A stretch of 64,000 nt of DNA from Nageia nagi (Eukaryota; Pinophyta): the NCBI GenBank assembly GCA_050084985.1, contig JBITNC010000001.1, forward strand, positions 213,714,001 to 213,778,000. Direction: 5' to 3'. The position numbers were made by a program, and so were the translations under genes. The notes beneath the pieces are model-generated. The model had not been told where the DNA came from and searched no databases. It saw nothing but the letters and a program-made list of their open reading frames with translations. Positions 61,145-64,000 of the stretch are shown here, piece by piece. The first letter of the stretch is position 1; every line of letters begins with the position of its first letter.

Positions 61145-61933
61145 TATTTTATTGCATAAAATTTATTTATGCATTTAAATAAATACATTTTCTTGCACTA
61201 ATACACACTTAGAATATTTAATATAATAATATCAATATTTATCTTGTATATAATCATAATATCAATAAATGTCTTGAATATCATTATATATTATGGACTA
61301 ACCCTCTTTTTGTAGGTACACATTGACCTAAGGAGTAGGTCATATCCTAATCTATATAAATGGGGATCTAATAGTAAGTCCACATCAAAGAGATACATGA
61401 TCCCATATTTGTTCTTTCTAGTGGTAATTCTTTTAGAGTCTTTTGATGTAGCCATTTAAGGCTTTGGTTTGTGTACTTCCTTATGCAAGCTATTTTAACA
61501 TTGATGATTTTTCAAGATATCATATCATTGATTGAAACATCTATATACAAATTATTAACTTGATTTGATAGTAAAGAGAACTCTAATAATGGCTATTAAT
61601 GCTCATTATTCATACCAAATACATCATTGATGCTCCTTCTATACAACATATAGATCACCTATGGTCCTCTTTTAATGGCATTTTAGGTTATAGCTTTTGG
61701 AGTAGGATTTCTCTATCATCCACATGTCAAACATATCATCATTATTTGATGTTAAGTATGATTTGTAAGGTAAGTATACAAATCATAATTCTGATTAGTA
61801 TTATTATCCTAATTCTAGAGTGATTATCTTCATCTATTTATCTATATGGTCTAAATTGCTATTTATAGCTTGAAATAGGTATTTTTAGTCTTATAATTAT
61901 TTATTTATTTAACGCTCAAAGTATTTATAAACA
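61145..61933 (+). repeat. 3' LTR of element D
   Basis: It follows the purine tract (AAAGTGAGGCAT, about 61134-61145) and ends TAAACA at 61933. The first base pair is decayed, so the start is accurate to one or two bases. It aligns with 54432-55220 over its full length. Confidence 0.85.
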
Positions 61934-63049
61934 CTAACTTGACTTGATGGAATTGGAAATCCTATATTAAAAATGAATTAACCCTAAGTAAATAGACCAT
62001 GTGACCCCACTTTGAAAATGAATTAGCCCAACCTAACCTAATGGACCTAGCAATGTTATTTTAAAAATTAACTAAAGTAACCTAATGAACCCAACAACCT
62101 GGCTCTAAAAAATGAACCAACCTAACTTGATGGACCAAAAAACCCCACTTTGAAATCAAATTAACTTGATGGAACTTGTAATCCCACTTTAAAATTGAAT
62201 CAACTCCACGTAGATGAACCATGTAATCCCACTTCAAAATTGAACTAGCTTGACTAAATAGATCTAATAAGTTTGAAATAGGTCTAAACTACCTTGATAG
62301 ACCTAGAAATCCTAGCTTAAAATTGAATTAACCTTGAGTGGATGGACTATGAAACCCCACTTTAAAATGGAATCATCCTAACTTAAAATGATGGAATTTG
62401 CAACTACACTTTAAAAATGAACTAGCTTAACCTAATAAACTATGCAACCGAAATTTGAAACCAAATTAGCTTGACCAAATAGACCTAGCAACCCCACTTT
62501 GAAAATTAATTGGCCTAATGCAATATACTTGGTAAACCCACTTTCAAACCAAACCAACCCAATGTACCTATAAACACTACTTCAAAAATGAACCAACTCA
62601 ACTTGAAAGACTAGGAAACCTCACTTTCAAATTGAACTAGCCTAATAGACCTAGAAATCCTAATTCAAAAACAAATCAGCCCTAAGTGGACATATCATGC
62701 AACCTTAATATGAAAATGAATTAGCACTAAGCAAACAAACCATTCAACCCCACTTACAAATCAAACCATCCCAACTTAGTGGATTGATAACCTCTCTCTA
62801 TCTTATCTACTCAAGCCATTGGAACCTAACTAGACCTAAGTGAAAGGATCATACAACCCCACTTTGAGATAGAACTAGCCTAGCCTAATGGACTAGAAAC
62901 CCTAATCTATATTAGCTTCCTAAGCCACTCAAAACCAAACTAACCTTGAGAAAATAAATTGATAATCTAACTTTATTAAGACCTTAAACTAGCCCAACTC
63001 AACCAATTGGTAACCCCACCTCTTCCAACACCTTGCATGAGGGGTGGAC
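61934..63049 (-). repeat. rDNA spacer next to 26S 3' end: degenerate ~44-bp repeats
   Basis: Many diverged copies of a unit resembling 'cccactttgaaaatgaac' plus 'tagcccaacctaatggacc' are present, spaced irregularly at about 38-65 bp, from 61934 to about 63000. The same repeat lies left of element D (about 54190-54431), so D split one array. The position just downstream of 26S on the minus strand fits an IGS subrepeat. No gene is seen. Confidence 0.75.
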
Positions 63050-64000
63050 ATGATTCTAGGAAGAAAAAGAGTTAAAACTTAATGGATTATGGTAGTAAGG
63101 CCAATTTACCACTTATAATACCCTAATGCATATATAATTCATATATAAAGGATTATCCTCATTGATCACCTAAAATTCAAGTTCAAGGTTCACCCTAATC
63201 TAATAATTCTATTGAATAGGGTTTGCTAATGACATAGGCCCCTAAGAATGCCTAAACACCCCTACTATGGGTTGTGTTGTAGCTAGAGAGAGAAGGTATA
63301 CCACTTTTAGCATGGATTCTTACTTAGAGGTGTTCAATCATAATCTAACTTATGGTAGCTTCATACCATTGGCTTTTCAAACAAGCATGATGACCAAATA
63401 TGTGAATTAATAGTTCCTCTCATACTAAGTTTAATTACTATTATGGTGCAGAGCATCATTAAGGTAAATCTAACCTATCTCATGATGGTCCAAACCAAGT
63501 TCATGTTCCCTATTAGTGGGTGAACAATCTAACACTTGGTGAATTTTGCTTCATAATTATAGGAAGAGCTAACATGAAAGGATCAAAAAGCAATATCACT
63601 ATGAATCCTTGGCTACCATAAGCTAGTTATCCTTGTGGTAACTTTTTTGTCACCTCTAGCTTCAAAATATGAAATTTTAAAGGATCAATAGCCATGCTTT
63701 TATAGTTTTTATTCATACTAAAAATAAAAATCAAATGAGCTTTTACCTTTTTGTTCCACATGATATTTTTATTCTCATTCAGCTCATCTTCTAATACCTA
63801 TATTATCTTTTAACAAATGTGCTACCCAACCAAAATCCCCACTTGATAATATCTTCCACATGGATCAATACACCAAAGTGCATCTTAAGGCCAATAATAG
63901 GTGCATCACCCACCTTTGCCTCATACAATAAGTAAAATGATGTTAAGAGTAGTGGTATTTCACTTACATTGAGATCAATTCCCACTTATTCTACACCACT
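63050..64000 (-). pseudogene. 26S rRNA pseudogene, 3' end of the neighbouring rDNA unit
   Basis: On the minus strand this is the last roughly 950 nt of a 26S gene that continues beyond the window. Plus-strand landmarks are 'ttatggtagcttcatacc' (63351-63368), 'tagtgggtgaacaatctaac' (63514-63533), 'ttggtgaattttgcttcata' (63536-63555), 'ggatcaaaaagcaatatca' (63580-63598), 'agctagttatccttgtggta' (63622-63641), 'cacctctagcttcaaa' (63651-63666), and near the 3' end 'ttaatggattatggtagtaa' (63079-63098). These match reverse-complemented core 26S, including the sarcin-ricin loop area, with transitions. The frame at 63803-63985 is a by-product. Confidence 0.93.

Larger units (their letters stand above)
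54432..61933 (+). mobile_element. Element D: complete non-autonomous gag plus antisense-PMD LTR element
   Basis: It is 7502 bp: 5' LTR 54432-55220, decayed primer site about 55222, gag 55258-57225, antisense PMD gene 57607-59367, tandem-repeat 3' untranslated region, purine tract AAAGTGAGGCAT and 3' LTR about 61145-61933. The flanks read TTAAT (54427-54431) and CTAAC (61934-61938), compatible with one target duplication changed at two C/T positions. It is inserted in the spacer ~44-bp repeat, which continues on both sides. No pol remnants are present. Confidence 0.88.

Noticed and set aside
63803-63985. Minus-strand frame of 60 residues
   Set aside because: It lies within the 26S rRNA 3' part; openness is by chance.
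1-64000. tRNA genes, 5S rRNA, organelle inserts
   Set aside because: I saw no cloverleaf with conserved boxes, no 5S-like sequence and no plastid or mitochondrial gene by reading; a covariance search would be decisive.

Overview
The window looks like nuclear plant DNA, most likely from a gymnosperm and possibly a conifer. It holds no intact host gene. It reads best as a stretch of decayed 35S ribosomal DNA (rDNA) array, lying on the minus strand and split by nested LTR retrotransposons. Reading the minus strand from right to left, the rDNA parts are: the 3' end of a 26S gene (64000-63050), a long intergenic spacer (IGS, about 63049-31772) with its own tandem repeats, 18S (31771-30109 and 21248-21131), ITS1 (21130-19549), 5.8S (19548-19391), ITS2 (19390-19194), and the first third of the next 26S (19193-18703, 17049-16843, 5411-about 4972). 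All parts are in the correct order and orientation. They are roughly 80-85% like standard plant rRNA by eye, with mostly C-to-T and G-to-A changes. An ITS1 of about 1.6 kb is far longer than in angiosperms and is the main reason for suggesting a gymnosperm.

The inserted elements are labelled A-H here. A (21249-30103, plus strand) is a nearly complete Ty3/gypsy element of the Tat lineage inside 18S. It has matching 5-bp target duplications, LTRs about 97% identical, and one long gag-pol frame broken only by seven in-frame stops. B (39776-48714, plus) is an older relative of A and sits inside C. E (5412-16842, plus) is a third Tat element inside 26S. It contains F (11344 to about 15665, minus), and a deletion has removed one end of F and the middle of E. 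C (36318 to about 52655, minus) and D (54432-61933, plus) form a separate non-autonomous family in the IGS. They have Tat-like LTRs, primer site and gag, but no protease, reverse transcriptase or integrase. Instead they carry an antisense gene with a plant mobile domain (PMD), a small intron and a coiled-coil tail. H (17050-18702) is a likely solo LTR in 26S. G (about 2085-4971) is a chromovirus remnant that has lost its reverse transcriptase.

The left edge (1-2085) is a degenerate array rich in CCATGG. The Tat-type elements share a TATA-containing LTR core, a purine tract of the form AAAGTGGGGCATC, tandem repeats in the 3' untranslated region, and a short palindromic module (GACCACC-nn-GGTCC-TTTT type) spaced about 30-33 bp. 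The module recurs in LTRs, protein linkers and untranslated regions.

Nothing here appears able to make a full-length protein. A supplies the clearest domain set: gag, zinc knuckle, protease, reverse transcriptase, RNase H, a second RNase H and integrase. Coordinates for decayed features are approximate to a few bases for rRNA ends and up to tens of bases for element junctions. All similarity statements are by eye; no database search was run.
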